Below are positions 11,161-22,054 of a stretch of 64,000 nt of DNA, piece by piece. Origin of the DNA: Xenopus tropicalis (lineage: Eukaryota; Chordata; Amphibia; Anura; Pipidae); the NCBI RefSeq assembly GCF_000004195.4, contig NC_030680.2:7687995-7751994 (forward strand), written 5' to 3'. The first letter of the stretch is position 1. Every line of letters starts with the position of its first letter. The notes beneath the pieces were generated by a model. The model ran no database searches and was not told the DNA's origin. It worked only from the letters and a program-made list of their open reading frames with translations. The position numbers and the translations under genes are program-made.

Positions 11161-13075
11161 TGGGCGTTTCACAAATTTTTGGCCGTTTCGCGAATCTTTT
11201 CAAAGATTCTCAAATTTTTCCGTGAAGTGAAACGCGTGGGGCCACAAAAAAAGTGGGAAAACTGAGAACAAGGATCTAAAATTGAGGTTTGCGTTGAAAT
11301 TTCACCAATAGTGATGAGTGAATTTATCCTGTTTTGCTCCTCCGTAAAATTTGTCAAACGGTGAAAAATCTGGGAAATGCGTTTATCGCGCCAATATTTT
11401 GTCGCATGCGTCCTTTTTTGCAGTGACCACGCCTATTTTGACTCAACCGCACTTTTTTTGCAGTATTTTTGAAAGTTTCGCAAAACAATTCGCCAATGGC
11501 GAAATGCGGAAATGAGCTGCAAATCCATGCCTGGTGAAAAAAATCGCTTATCACTATTCAGCACCAATTGACTTCTACCGAAGTTTTTGTAATATTTTCA
11601 TTCAAATTTCAAAGGGTTTCGTCAGTTGCTAAATCTCAAAAATTTGAAGTTCACAAATCTCAAAAATATTCAAATTTATGATTTTTTTCTTCAATAATTA
11701 TCCATTTTTTTTAAAAGAACAAATCTGAATTTGAATAATTGTGCCCCGTTGTTGTATGTATTTGATCTTTTCTTTTGCAAAGTAGCTCAAGGATTCCAAC
11801 CCCTCTCATCTACCAATGCAATTATTGACATAACAGCTGTTTCAAAAAATTTTTGCCACTTCGCGAAATCTTTTCAAAAATTCGCTAATTTTTCAGTGAA
11901 GTGAAACGCGTGGGGACACAAAAAAATGGGAAAACTGAGAACGAGGATCTAAAATTGAGGTTTTCAGAAGTGTTGAAATTTCACCCATAGTGAAGAGTGA
12001 ATTTATCCTGTTTTGCTTCTCCGTAAAATTTGTCAAACGGCGAAAAATCTGTGAAACGCGTTTATCGCGCCAATATTTTGTTGCATGCGTCCTTTTTTGC
12101 AGTGACCACGCCTATTTTGACTCGACCGCACTTTTTTTGCAGTATTTTTGAAAGTTTCGCAAAACAATTCGCAAATGGCGAAATGCGGAAATGAGCTGCA
12201 AATCCATGCCTGGTGAAAAAAATCGCTTATCACTATTCAGCACCAATTGACTTCTACCGAAGTTTTTGTAATATTTTCATTCAAATTTCAAAGGGTTTCG
12301 TCAGTTGCTAAATCTCAAAAATTTGAAGTTCACAAATCTCAAAAATATTCAAATTTATGATTTTTTTCTTCAATAATTATCCATTTTTTTAAAAGAACAA
12401 ATCTGAATTTGAATAATTGTGCCCCGTTGTTGTATGTATTTGATCTTTTCTTTTGCAAAGTAGCTCAAGGATTCCAACCCCTCTCATCTACCAATGCAAT
12501 TATTGACATAACAGCTGTTTCAAAAAATTTTTGCCACTTCGCGAAATCTTTTCAAAAATTCGCTAATTTTTCAGTGAAGTGAAACGCGTGGGGACACAAA
12601 AAAAATGGGAAAACTGAGAACGAGGATCTAAAATTGAGGTTTTCAGAAGTGTTGAAATTTCACCCATAGTGAAGAGTGAATTTATCCTGTTTTGCTTCTC
12701 CGAAAAATTTGTCAAACGGCGAAAAATCTGTGAAACGCGTTTATCGCGACAATATTTTGTCGCATGCGTCCTTTTTTGCAGTGACCACGCCTATTTTGAC
12801 TCGACCGCACTTTTTTTGCAGTATTTTTGAAAGTTTCGCAAAACAATTCGCCAATGGCGAAATGCGGAAATGAGCTGCAAATCCATGCCTGGCGGAAAAA
12901 AGTCACTTATCAGTATTCGGCACCGATTGACTTCTGCCGAAGTTTTTGTAGGGAATATTTTCATTCAAATTTCAAAGGGTTTCGTCAGTTGCTAAATCTC
13001 AAAAATTTGAAGTTCACAAATCTCAAAAATGTTCACATTTATGATTTTTTTCTTTAATTATCAATTTTTTTAATT
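11160..13075 (+). repeat. 679-bp tandem repeat, ~2.8 copies, containing a MITE
   Basis: The motif TAGTGA(T/A)GAGTGAATTTATC recurs at 11309, 11988 and 12667, a period of 679 bp. Each unit contains a MITE-like segment, then AT-rich sequence (TTCAAATTTCAAAGGGTTTC, AAATCTCAAAAATTTGAAG), then a MITE-tail-like part (GTGAAGTGAAACGCGTGGGG). Units 1 and 2 are very similar; the third is slightly more diverged and stops near 13075. The three 64-66-codon minus-strand ORFs are copies of one MITE segment, not genes. Confidence 0.93.
11309..11556 (-). mobile_element. hAT-like MITE inside the 679-bp unit (first copy)
   Basis: Begins TAGTGATGAGTGAATTTATC and ends CGCTTATCACTA, with CAAATCCATGCCTGGTG near the end, so the orientation is reverse. 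Flanks TTCACCAA and TTCAGCAC match at 6 of 8, compatible with a decayed TSD. Copies at about 11988-12235 and 12667-12914 moved by tandem duplication, not by fresh insertion. Confidence 0.75.
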
Positions 13076-13603
13076 ATCAATTTTGTTGAGTGTGCCACAG
13101 CCTAATAGCTATATCTCAAAGCAACTTTGTTTCCCAATAACTCTGCAGTCTGTGTATCCCACAGAACACGACCCGATGCAGTAAACGAGGCTACAGTAAT
13201 TGCCTACTGATTCAGCAATTCCTGGAGAACCTCCTGACTCAGTATTTACCAATGTGCTAATTCAGTGGATTGGTTAGCATCCCTTACCCCATAATAATAT
13301 TATCTTTTATTTATAAACTTCTGGGAAATTCTGTAATGCTGCACAATTAGAGATCCATAAATACAAAAGCAAAGGACTTTACAGAGGCAGCAACTGATAA
13401 ATAAATGGCCAAATTAAGATTTTGCTCGAAAATTACTTTATGCACATTGGCTTAATTTCATCCGGACTCTGATGATCTCTCTTAGCTTTTAATAAAGATG
13501 ATAATGTAATAATATTTGTTTAGTTTGCACCTGGTTTAGCCAACTTCCATTCTCGTTTAGTTTCTGAATTTCTTCTTATGTAAAAAAAAAAAAAAACTTT
13601 AAC
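13076..13603. other. No gene seen
   Basis: AT-rich, single-copy-looking sequence ending in an A-run (about 13582-13596). Nothing recognised. Confidence 0.4.
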
Positions 13604-13879
13604 TAAAGGTCCCCATACACGGGCGATGTCGCCAAGCGAGCGGATCTTCTCCCGATATCCCCACCTACGGGTGGGCGATAACGGGAGAATCCAGGATTAT
13701 AATGATGGGCATAGCAAAAGTCAGTCCGGATTTTCTAACCTGCCCGATCGAGATCTTGCAGATTCCAGGCCAGATATCGGTCGGGCAGGCCCGTCGGTAG
13801 TGCCCCTACACGGGCCGATTAGCTGCTGAATCGGTCTAAGGGACCCATACCGGCAGCTAGAATCGGCCCGTACCCTTTA
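13604..13879 (-). mobile_element. TTAA-type (Kolobok/T2-like) MITE, GGCCGAT family
   Basis: It shares long blocks with copies at 18890-19231, 28875-29226, 38372-38602 and 61647-61956: CCACCTACGGGTGGGCGATA, CCAGATATCGGTCGGGCAGG, GCCGATTAGCTGC...CGGTCTAAGGGACC. The ends here are TAAAGGTCCCCATACACGGG and GGCCCGTACCCTTTA. The TSD is not perfect in this copy. Confidence 0.75.
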
Positions 13880-13897
13880 GGTACTTAATACTATATA

Positions 13898-14790
13898 CAG
13901 GTATAGGACCCATTATCCAGAATGCTCGGGACCAAGGGTATTCCGGATAAGGAGTCTTTCCGTAATTTGGATCTCAACACCTTAAGTCTACTAAAAAATC
14001 AATAAAACATTAATTAAACCCAATAGGATTGTTTTGCCTCCAATAAGGATTATTTATATCTTAGTTGGGATCAAGTACAGGTACTGTTTTATTATTACAG
14101 AGAAAAGGGAATCATTTAACCATTAAATAAACCCAATAGGGCTGTTCTGCCCCCAATAAGGGGTAATTATATCTTAGTTGGGATCAAGTACAGGTACTGT
14201 TTTATTATTACAGAGAAAAGGGAATCATTTAACCATTAAATAAACCCAATAGGGCTGTTCTGCCCCCAATAAGGGGTAATTATATCTTAGTTGGGATCAA
14301 GTACAGGTACTGTTTTATTATTACAGAGAAAAGGGAATAATTTAACCATTAAATAAACCCAATAGGGCTGTTCTGCCCCCAATAAGGGGTAATTATATCT
14401 TAGTTGGGATCAAGTACAGGTACTGTTTTATTATTACAGAGAAAAGGGAATCATTTAACCATGAAATAAACCCAATAGGGCTGTTCTGCCCCCAATAAGG
14501 GGGAAATTATATCTTAGTTGGGATCAAGTACAGGTACTGTTTTATTATTACAGAGAAAAGGGAATCATTTAACCATTAAATAAACCCAATAGGACTGTTC
14601 TGCCCCAGTAAGGGGTAATTATATCTTAGTTGGGATCAATTCCAAGGTACCGTTTTATTTCTACATAGAAAAAGGAAATCAGTTTTACAATTCTGAATTA
14701 TTTGATTATAATAGAGTCTATGGGAGACGGGCTTTCCGTAATTCGGAGCTTTCTGGATAATGGGTTTCCAGATAAGGGGTCCGATACCTG
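13898..14790 (+). mobile_element. TA-flanked MITE with internal ~113-bp tandem repeat
   Basis: The 5' end CAGGTATAGGACCCATTATC and the 3' end GGATAAGGGGTCCGATACCTG form TIRs with TA on both sides, compatible with a Tc1/mariner-type TSD. Between them a 112-114-bp segment (GGGATCAAGTACAGGTACTG, TTTTATTATTACAGAGAAAA, ... CCCAATAGGGCTGTTCTGCC) is repeated about six times (14010-14640). The last unit keeps the older single-copy form (CCAAGGTACCGTTTTATTTC), so the array grew inside the element. Confidence 0.85.
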
Positions 14791-14882
14791 TAATAAAAAA
14801 TCTGGGACTAAAGGAATGATTTACTAATGTCCTGGACTCAAGTGCACCGATAGATGCAAAATTGCACACCCACTGGCACCTA

Positions 14883-15203
14883 AGGGGCTGATTTATCAAC
14901 GATCAAGTCCGGTTCTTTTTCTCGATTTGAGATTTTTTTGAGCTTTAAAAACTCGAATTTGAGTTACGGTTCGAAAACTCTAATGTCTGGTATTTATTAA
15001 GTGCAAAAAAACCTTTTAAACTTGAATGTAAAAATTTGGCATGAGAAAGCTTGCGAGTTTCTATAGAAGTCAATGGGAGTTGTCATAGGCAAAGTCAAGC
15101 CATATTCTCAAACTCTAATTTTTGAGATCTCGTAAACTCGAAACATTTGAGATATTCAAGTTTTTTCTTCAAATTAGTTTTCCGTATTAATAAATAAGTG
15201 ACC
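14883..15203. mobile_element. AT-rich MITE (AACTCGAATTTGAG type), tentative
   Basis: Opens GGGGCTGATTTATCAACG and closes TATTAATAAATAAG; the interior is full of ACTCGAATTT, GAGTTT and ACTCGAAAC motifs around AGTCAATGGGAG. This matches a common Xenopus MITE type from memory. No TSD is called and no second copy exists in the window. Confidence 0.45.
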
Positions 15204-15401
15204 ATTCGTTATACAAGTTTATTCCATTTCGAAAAACAAGCTTCAAAATTGATAAAGTTTGAAGCAAGGTGCACCAACCATGGCAGCCCTGTGCATGTCT
15301 AAATAATGGCCAAGCTAGAGGACAATCCAGAAGATTCCCAGGTACTGCCCACTTCCTATTAATGCAGTTCCGCCCAACATAGGCAGCGCTATGATTTAGA
15401 G

Positions 15402-15597
15402 CAGTGGTTCTCAACCTTCCTAATGCCGCGACCCTTTAATACAGTTCCTCATGTTGTGGTGACCCCCAACCATAGAGGAGCGGTGTCTCGGTTCCTATGA
15501 CCATCAGAAATATGTGTTTTCCGATGGTCTTAGGCGACCCCTGTGAAAGGAATTCCGGCTCCCAAAGGGGTCCCGACCCACAGGTTGAGAACCGCTG
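15402..15597 (+). mobile_element. SPIN-like hAT non-autonomous transposon, 196 bp
   Basis: Begins CAGTGGTTCTCAACCTTCC and ends CCACAGGTTGAGAACCGCTG, flanked by a perfect 8-bp TSD ATTTAGAG (15394-15401 and 15598-15605). The ends and the GACCATCAG...CCGATGGTCTTAGG hairpin match the SPIN (SPACE INVADERS) hAT family, which is known to have been horizontally transferred among tetrapods including Xenopus. No transposase is present, so it is a MITE moved in trans. The 69-70-codon ORFs across it are not genes. Confidence 0.93.
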
Positions 15598-15605
15598 ATT
15601 TAGAG

Positions 15606-16007
15606 CAAGGCACAACTCTTTGTGCTCCATTCTTGCCTCTATGTGCAATGAAGGTACTAAGATTGCCCACGTGCACTAACCTTAGCAACCAATAAGACAT
15701 TTGCTTTTAAACAGATGGCCAATAAATGCTGCCTGCTGATTGGTTTCTGTAGGTGATTAGACCTGTAGTAAAGGTTGTACCTTTTATTCCATAACCCCGA
15801 TTTAGTGCAAAGGGTTGCCCTTTTTAGATGAAACCTTTGGGGCAGGGTGCAAAGTCCCGATTGCATTCAAGTAATGGCGATTAGGGAGGAGCACATTTTT
15901 TTCACGTTATGGATTTTGCTCAGTTCTCGGCTAGAGGAACAATCAAGTACACGACAAAGGATCTATCTTTAGAAGGATATGTACGAACTGTAACAGCACT
16001 GGGACAT
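15606..16007. other. No gene seen
   Basis: Single-copy-looking DNA between SPIN and the next MITE; nothing recognised. Confidence 0.4.
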
Positions 16008-16015
16008 GAAAAGAC

Positions 16016-16502
16016 TAGTGATGGGCGAAATGTTTCACCAGGCATGGATTCACAGAGAATTTCTGCGTTTCGGCATTGGCGGATTGTTTCACAAAACGGA
16101 TGAAAAAATTTGCCGCGGAAAAATTCGAAGCGCATCCAAAAATTGTCACGAGCGACAAAAAAATAGCTGTGCGACAAAAGAATAATCGTGCAACAAAAGA
16201 TAGCCACAAGTGACAAAAGAATAGCTGGGGGCGACAAAAGAATAGCCGCAGGTGACAAAAGTATAGCCGGGGGCGACAAAAGAATAGCCGTTGGCGACAA
16301 AAGAATAGCCGTTGGCGACAAAACAATAGCCGCGGGCGACAAAACAATAGCCGCGGGAGACAAAAGAATAGTCGAGGGTGACAATTTTTTTTTGACGCAC
16401 AACATTTTCACCGTTTCGCAAATTTTTCTCCGATTCGCGAATCTTTTGAAAGATTTGCGAATTTTTCGGCGAAGCGAAACAGGACAGATTCGCTCATCAC
16501 TA
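16016..16502 (+). mobile_element. hAT-like MITE with internal minisatellite (487 bp)
   Basis: TAGTGATGGGCGAAATG to TTCGCTCATCACTA with perfect TSD GAAAAGAC (16008-16015 and 16503-16510). The core at about 16155-16385 holds about eleven 19-21-bp units (GCGACAAAAGAATAGCCG, with CAACAATAGCC variants). The 204-codon minus-strand ORF across it is repeat read-through. Confidence 0.93.
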
Positions 16503-16510
16503 GAAAAGAC

Positions 16511-16853
16511 ACCAGAGGGGTCAATGAAATGCACAAATTGGGGAAAATTGGGCAGCAGTGAAGTTCACAGGGGGTAAGGACATGACTACCTTGTATCCAA
16601 TGGCAATCCACTCTCACCTGGCCCCTGATTTCCAATGAAAGGAAGTGGTTTTGGATGAGCACTAAGGGGTACACTTTGGTGCCGTTTAGTGCTCTATCAC
16701 TTAAGCCCCAAATAACAAATAAAAAAGCTAAGCAGTGGTACTACAAGCAATACAATGATCAAATAATAACACAAAATTAATTGTTTATGGATGGATAGGT
16801 ACTATGGGGGGAGTAATTTAGGAGAGCCACTGTTGCTTTACTTCTTGTAACCC
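16511..16853. other. No gene seen
   Basis: Spacer between two intact MITEs; nothing recognised. Confidence 0.45.
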
Positions 16854-16861
16854 ATTGTAAC

Positions 16862-17366
16862 TAGTGATGGGCGAAATGTTTCGGCAGGCATGGATTCGCT
16901 GCGAATTTCCGTGGTTCGCCATTGGCAGATTGTTTTGTGAAACGGATGAAAACATTTGCCGTGGAAAAATTTGCCACACGTGCCAAAAAAGAATAGTCGC
17001 AGGCATCAAAAGAATAGCTGCGTGACGAAATAATAGCCGTGGGCGACAAAAGAATAGCCGTGTGACAAAATAATAGCCGCGGGCGACAAAATAATAGCCA
17101 TGACAAAAGAATAGCCGCGGGGGACAAAATAATATTCGCTTGACGAAATAATAGCCGCGGGCGACAAAAGAATAGCCGTGTGACAAAATAATAGCCGCGG
17201 GCGACAAAAGAATAGCTGTGGGCGACAAAAGAATAGTCACGACTGACAATTTTTTTTGGTGCTCAACATTTTCGCCGTTTTGTGAATTTTTCGCCGTTTC
17301 ACGGATCTTTTGAAAGATTCGCAAATTTTTCGCCGAAGAGAAACGGAAGAGATTCGCTCATCACTA
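16862..17366 (+). mobile_element. hAT-like MITE with internal minisatellite (505 bp)
   Basis: TAGTGATGGGCGAAATG to TTCGCTCATCACTA with perfect TSD ATTGTAAC (16854-16861 and 17367-17374). The core at about 16985-17245 mixes CAAAATAATAGCC, CGAAATAATAG and CAAAAGAATAG units. The 168-codon minus-strand ORF is an artefact. Confidence 0.93.
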
Positions 17367-17374
17367 ATTGTAAC

Positions 17375-18120
17375 CGGTCCGCGGCAAACATTTAATGGTC
17401 TAGTTTTGTAACCAAACATCTGATTGGTTGAGTTATGAGGCCTTCAGCTAACTTTCCACCTATTATTGCATTAACCCCAATACATGCTTTTGTATATAAG
17501 TCTGCATAACCCTTTATCCACTCCAACGAGTCAGTAATATCCCAACGGGAGCATTAAATCATAACAAGGGGTTATTATCTAATTCAGAATAGAGCATAAA
17601 AGGAAAATTAATCAACAGAAAAATGAAATAATGAAGATGAGGCATGAACCAAGGAGACACGCACTGCATTGCAATCATTTTGCTTGGCCTTGAGATGTAA
17701 TTGGTGTGGCATTAATGATTCTTTGGGCAGCAGGAGATTTCCAGAGGTGAACGGGAGCCTCTGTAATTTGTTCCACGAAGAGCAAATGTCTTTTAACCTT
17801 GTGCTCTTTTGCGGGAAGTAGTAGGGCAGGAAGGCTACACGTGAACCTGTTGTCCTTATGCCGGAATTATTGATCTGCATTGGTTAATAATTCATAATCA
17901 GCATCTACTCATTAAATGGCGGTAATGACCCGTTGCTGATTTGATGTCTGCTAATGACCTGTTGTGAGATCTCAGCTAATCCGGTTGGTCATTAGCTTGA
18001 AGGTCATTTTCTTAATTGGTGATTATTGCTTTGATTATTTTTCTTTTTTCATTACAGAAGATAAATTCCAGATATATTCCGCTTCTCGCAACCCTTTACT
18101 GTACAACCGTTATGAAGCCA
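17375..18120. other. Single-copy AT-rich DNA, possible regulatory region
   Basis: No repeat, no transposon end, no coding signature. It contains many homeodomain-like cores (TAATTA, TTAATGA, ATTAGC) and the half-site cluster listed separately. A polypyrimidine tract with CATTACAG at about 18035-18058 looks like a splice acceptor, but no exon signature follows. Confidence 0.4.
17923..18006. promoter_or_regulatory. Cluster of TGACC/GGTCA half-sites (candidate)
   Basis: Four half-sites lie in 84 bp: TAATGACC (17923-17930), CTAATGACC (17951-17959), GGTCATTAG (17987-17995) and GAAGGTCA (17999-18006). The second and third form an exact 9-bp inverted repeat. Nuclear receptors bind such half-sites. 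The role is inference from motif density; no function is shown. Confidence 0.3.
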
Positions 18121-18411
18121 GTCGTTGAAATATAGCCAAACGCGGCGGGGGTCTGATCTTTTACACGCTAATTATGTTTTCATATATTTAAAGGGGAAGT
18201 CTACTGGGAACAGGGTGCTGACTTTTGTTAAGGAAATTCAAGCTTCTGTTGAAGTTCAATTAGGAACAGGCAAATGTATTTTCAGTGCAAGTCCTATTTG
18301 CCAGTTTTCCAGTTACACAGTGAAGCCACTAAAGCCCATAGCAAAAGAATGTAAACATAGACACAGATCCATTAGCAGAATTTTCACAGTCGATACGGAT
18401 TTTTCTTAGAA

Positions 18412-18745
18412 CCAACCAACCATCTAACCAAACAACCAACCATCCATCTAACCAAACAACCAACCAACCATCCATCTAACTAACCAACCAACCAACCAAC
18501 CAACAAACCAACCATCCATCCATCTAACCAAATAACCAACCAACCAACCAACCATCCATCGAACCAAACAACCAACCATCCATCTAACCAAACAACCAAC
18601 AAACCAACCATCCATCTAACCAAACAACCAACAAACCAACCATCCATCTAACCAAATAACCAACCAACCAACCAACCATCCATCTAACCAAACAACCAAC
18701 CAACCATCCATCTAACCAAACAACCAACCAACTAACCACCCAACA
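18412..18745 (+). repeat. Tetranucleotide-based AACC/ATCC satellite
   Basis: About 330 bp built from AACC, AACA and ATCC words, arranged in a loose higher unit (CATCCATCTAACCAAACAAC). Almost all bases are A, C or T on this strand. Confidence 0.95.
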
Positions 18746-18889
18746 GGAATTATTGCATAGATAACACAGTTAGCTTAACCCTGGACCTTTATTGGGGTTT
18801 CATTTTGTTTTGATTGGTTCCAAATGTTTGGGGCTGCACTCCATGGGGGGTTTGGAGCAGTGGTAGGGTAGACTCAGGCTAAAGGCCAG

Positions 18890-19231
18890 TTAAGGTGGCC
18901 ATACATGGGCCGATTCTAGCTGCTGATATGGGTCTCTTAGACCGATTCGGCAGCTAATCGGCCCGTGTAGGGGCACCAATGACGGGCCTGCCTGATCAAT
19001 ATCTGGCTTGAAATCGGCCAGATATCGGTCGGGCAGGTTAAAAAATTTAGTCGGATCAGGGACCACATCGGCTCGTTGAAACAGTCCCTGATCCAACTTC
19101 TCCTATACCCATTGTTGTAATTCGATCGTTGGGCCCCAGGACAAACAACCGTATTAGCCTCGATTCACCTGATATCACCCACCCGTAGGTGGGGGCTATC
19201 GGGAAAAGATCTGCTCCCTTGGCCACCTTAA
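18890..19231 (+). mobile_element. TTAA-type (Kolobok/T2-like) MITE, 342 bp
   Basis: Complete copy: TTAAGGTGGCCATACATGGG at the left and CCTTGGCCACCTTAA at the right. TTAA on both ends (18890-18893 and 19228-19231) is the Kolobok and piggyBac target. TIRs are GGTGGCCA-like. A subterminal palindrome CCGATTCTAGCTGC / GCAGCTAATCGG is present. No transposase. Confidence 0.88.
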
Positions 19232-19253
19232 GGGTGAGAACTGGTGAGAATGA

Positions 19254-19726
19254 TTAGGGATGAGTGAAGAAATTCAGCATTTCACCACTGGCAATTTTTT
19301 TTGAGGACTGGTGAAAAAATTCTGCGAGTAAGGAAAAAGTCACAGTAGCATCAAATAAGCCAAGGTCAAGTATAAAAAAAACTTGCAGATGTGTCAAATA
19401 AGTCGCGGTTCTGTCAAAAAAGTTGCTGTCACACCAAAAAAGTTGTGGGAATCAAAAAAGTCATGTGATAGCTGCATTTCACAAATGTTTTCAGCTGTTT
19501 CATGAATCATGGAACAGATTTGGCAAGAATGGTCTTTTTTAGCGAAGAGCGAAATCTTTAAAAAATTCACGAATAGTCTAAAAACCGGTGAAACGCTGAA
19601 AATGTTACGCATCAAATTTTTTCCACGCGCAACTTTTTTTTTGCCACGGGTGTCACATTTCAGGAAATAATCCGCCAATGGCAAAACGTGGAAATTCAAT
19701 CCCTGCCAAATTATTTCGCCCAACAG
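19254..19726 (+). mobile_element. Diverged relative of the hAT-like MITE
   Basis: Left end TAGGGATGAGTGAAGAAATTC and right end AAATTATTTCGCCCAACAGTA resemble the TAGTGATGRGCGAA TIR. The interior has CAAAAAAGT-type repeats (GTCAAAAAAGTTGCTGTCAC). The flanking octamers AGAATGAT and GTCATTTG do not match, so it is truncated or rearranged. Its 3' part is included in the 379-bp tandem repeat that follows. Confidence 0.6.
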
Positions 19727-20735
19727 TAGTCATTTGCTCTCCTAGATACACCTGAAAGCCCACGTTGAAGGTCACTTAGGCTTAGATTTTCCTTGACTAT
19801 GTAGATATTATTAAACTATGACTGGATGACTGATGCTTCAATATTTTCCTAACTCTGTACCTATTTTATGAGTTAAATGGTGTCCCTGCCCAAATATTGG
19901 ACCTTCAAGGGGACCATTGTCAAAGGATCTTCAAGTAGGGCTTGAACTGTTTGTAAACCACTAGTGGAAGGTGTTGAGGTAATTAAAGAAAGAGGAAAGA
20001 GGCAATTTTTTCCACGTGCAACTTTGTTTCAGGAAATAATCTGCCAATGGCGAAATGTGTAAATTCGACACAAATCAATGCCTGACAAATTATTTTGCCC
20101 AACAATAGTCATTTGCTCTCCTAGATACACCTGAAAGCCCACGTTGAAGGTCACTTAGGCTTAGATTTTCCTTGACTATGTAGATATTATTAAACTATAC
20201 TGTATGACTGATGCTTCAATATTTTCCTAACTCTGTACCCATTATATGAGTTGAATGGTGTCCCTGCCCAAATATTGGACCTTCAAGGGGACCATTGTCA
20301 AAGGATCTTCAAGTAGGGCTTGAACTGTTTGTAAACCACTAGTGGAAGGTGTTGAGGTCATTAAAGAAAGAGGAAAGAGGCAATTTTTTCCACGTGCAAC
20401 TTTGTTTCAGGAAATAATCTGCCAATGGCGAAATGTGTAAATTCGACACAAATCAATGCCTGACAAATTATTTTGCCCAACAATAGTCATTTGCTCTCCT
20501 AGATACACCTGAAAGCCCACGTTGAAGGTCACTTAGGCTTAGATTTTCCTTGACTATGAAGATATTATTAAACTATGACTGGATGACTGATGCTTCAATA
20601 TTTTCCTAAATCTGTACCCATTATATGAGTTGAATGGTGTCCCTGCCCAAATATTGGACCTTCAAGGGGACCATTGTCAAAGGACCTTCAAGTAGGGCTT
20701 GAACTGTTTGTAAACCACTAGTTTCCATTAGTGGT
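19613..20735 (+). repeat. 379-bp tandem repeat, ~2.9 copies
   Basis: CATTTGCTCTCCTAGATAC recurs at 19731, 20110 and 20488, a period of 378-379 bp. Each unit starts with a MITE 3' end (TTTTTTCCACG(C/T)GCAACTTT ... AATTATTT(C/T)GCCCAACA) and continues with non-MITE sequence up to GTAAACCACTAGTGGAAGG. Copies 2 and 3 are closer to each other than to copy 1. Confidence 0.93.
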
Positions 20736-20873
20736 TTACAAACAGTTCTCTGTAATATTTCATTGTAAACCATTAGTTTCCAAACAGTTCAAGCCCTACT
20801 TGAAGATCCTTTGACAATGGTCACCTTGAAGGTCCAATATTTGAGCAGGGACACCATTCAACTCATATAATGG
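20618..20873. repeat. Inverted repeat terminating the 379-bp array
   Basis: An inner perfect hairpin has GAACTGTTTGTAAACCACTA (20701-20720) and its exact complement at 20729-20748 with an 8-bp loop. A second, longer arm follows: 20781-20873 is the reverse complement of about 20618-20712 with few changes. The array therefore ends in a foldback of its own unit. Confidence 0.9.
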
Positions 20874-21565
20874 GTGTTGAGATAATTAAAGAAAGAGGAA
20901 ATTATTTTCTAAGGTTGGTTTCTTATTCTTGGATTCTCTATCATTCCATTGAACACCTAGACAAACGTTGGCTTTACCCGGAACACCTAAAGGGTTACAT
21001 GTATCATGTTTCCTTCTTCTCTATCAAGAGGTCTTTGGTTTATTTTAAGAAAAAAAAGGAAATCCGACATCAAACATGTAACCTGTTCTCTGCGTCCCTT
21101 ATTAGATTTTCTGTAATGCAGATGATCATCGGAGCATTAGGAAATTAAAGACAAATTGAATTAAGGGTAGCAGATGGAACAACTAACTTCAGAAATGCTG
21201 ACAGTTAAGAGCCTTTTAAGCATTAATTGTGCCTGTCTCCATTTTATGAATGTCACCTGGGGGGATAACAAGATGGCAGAAAGGCTTAGGAAGTTCTCTG
21301 TGATATTTCATTGCTGACGGAAACAGGCTCCAAAAGAGAATCCAACAGGTCAAGTGCATTGCAAAGCCATTAACAAAATACAATTGCACAAAGCGCTACA
21401 TGGGTGTAGGGGAAAGTCATTGAAACAAATTAATTTACGCCTTTTAACCACATAGTAACACTACCTTCAATGTCAACATTACAGGTTTTGCCACCGCTGC
21501 TTGCCCCAGCACCTATTGCTGTTTTTGAGGATGATAGCTTCTTACCTGGACTAAATTAGTTAGAA
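20874..21565. other. No gene seen
   Basis: Single-copy-looking. AGTTCTCTGT(G/A)ATATTTCATTG occurs here (about 21292) and at the hairpin junction (about 20744), a possible source of the junction filler. Nothing else recognised. Confidence 0.4.
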
Positions 21566-21871
21566 CAGTGATCCCCAACCAGTGGCTCGGGGGCAACATG
21601 TTGCTCCCCAACCCCTTGGGTGTTGCTCTCAGTGCCCCCAAACCAGGTAGGTTTTTTTGAATTCCTGACTTGGGGGCAAGTTTTGATTGAATAAAAAAGA
21701 TTTCATACCAAATAAAGCCCCCTGTAAGCTGATAGGGTGCATAGAGGCTCCCTAATAGCCAATCACAGCCCTTATTTGGCTCCTCCATGGACTTTTATGG
21801 TGCTTGTGTTGCTCTCCAAGTCTTTTCACATTTAACTGTGGCTCACAAGTAAGAAAGTTTGGGGATCCCTG
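21566..21871 (+). mobile_element. hAT MITE (CAGTGATCCCCAACC type), 306 bp
   Basis: TIRs CAGTGATCCCCAACC and GTTTGGGGATCCCTG are near-perfect inverted repeats. Flanks AGTTAGAA and ATGTAGAA match at 6 of 8, a decayed 8-bp TSD. I recognise the type as a common Xenopus hAT MITE. The 91-codon minus-strand ORF inside is not a gene. Confidence 0.85.
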
Positions 21872-22054
21872 ATGTAGAAACATGTTGGGCAACCTAGTTT
21901 ATCATATAGTCTTAGCTCAAAGGAGAATCAAACAAACCAGTAATACTTTTGCATAGCCCTTCCCTCCCCTAATCCCCTAAATCCACCTGTATTGCATCCA
22001 GCCCTCTTCTCAGCTGCTCTTGGCTACAGTTGTCCATGCTCAGTATCTGTGGAC

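Noticed and set aside
18035..18120. Splice-acceptor-like polypyrimidine tract followed by CATTACAG
   Set aside because: Two frames stay open for only about 22-25 codons and no donor or protein family is recognisable.
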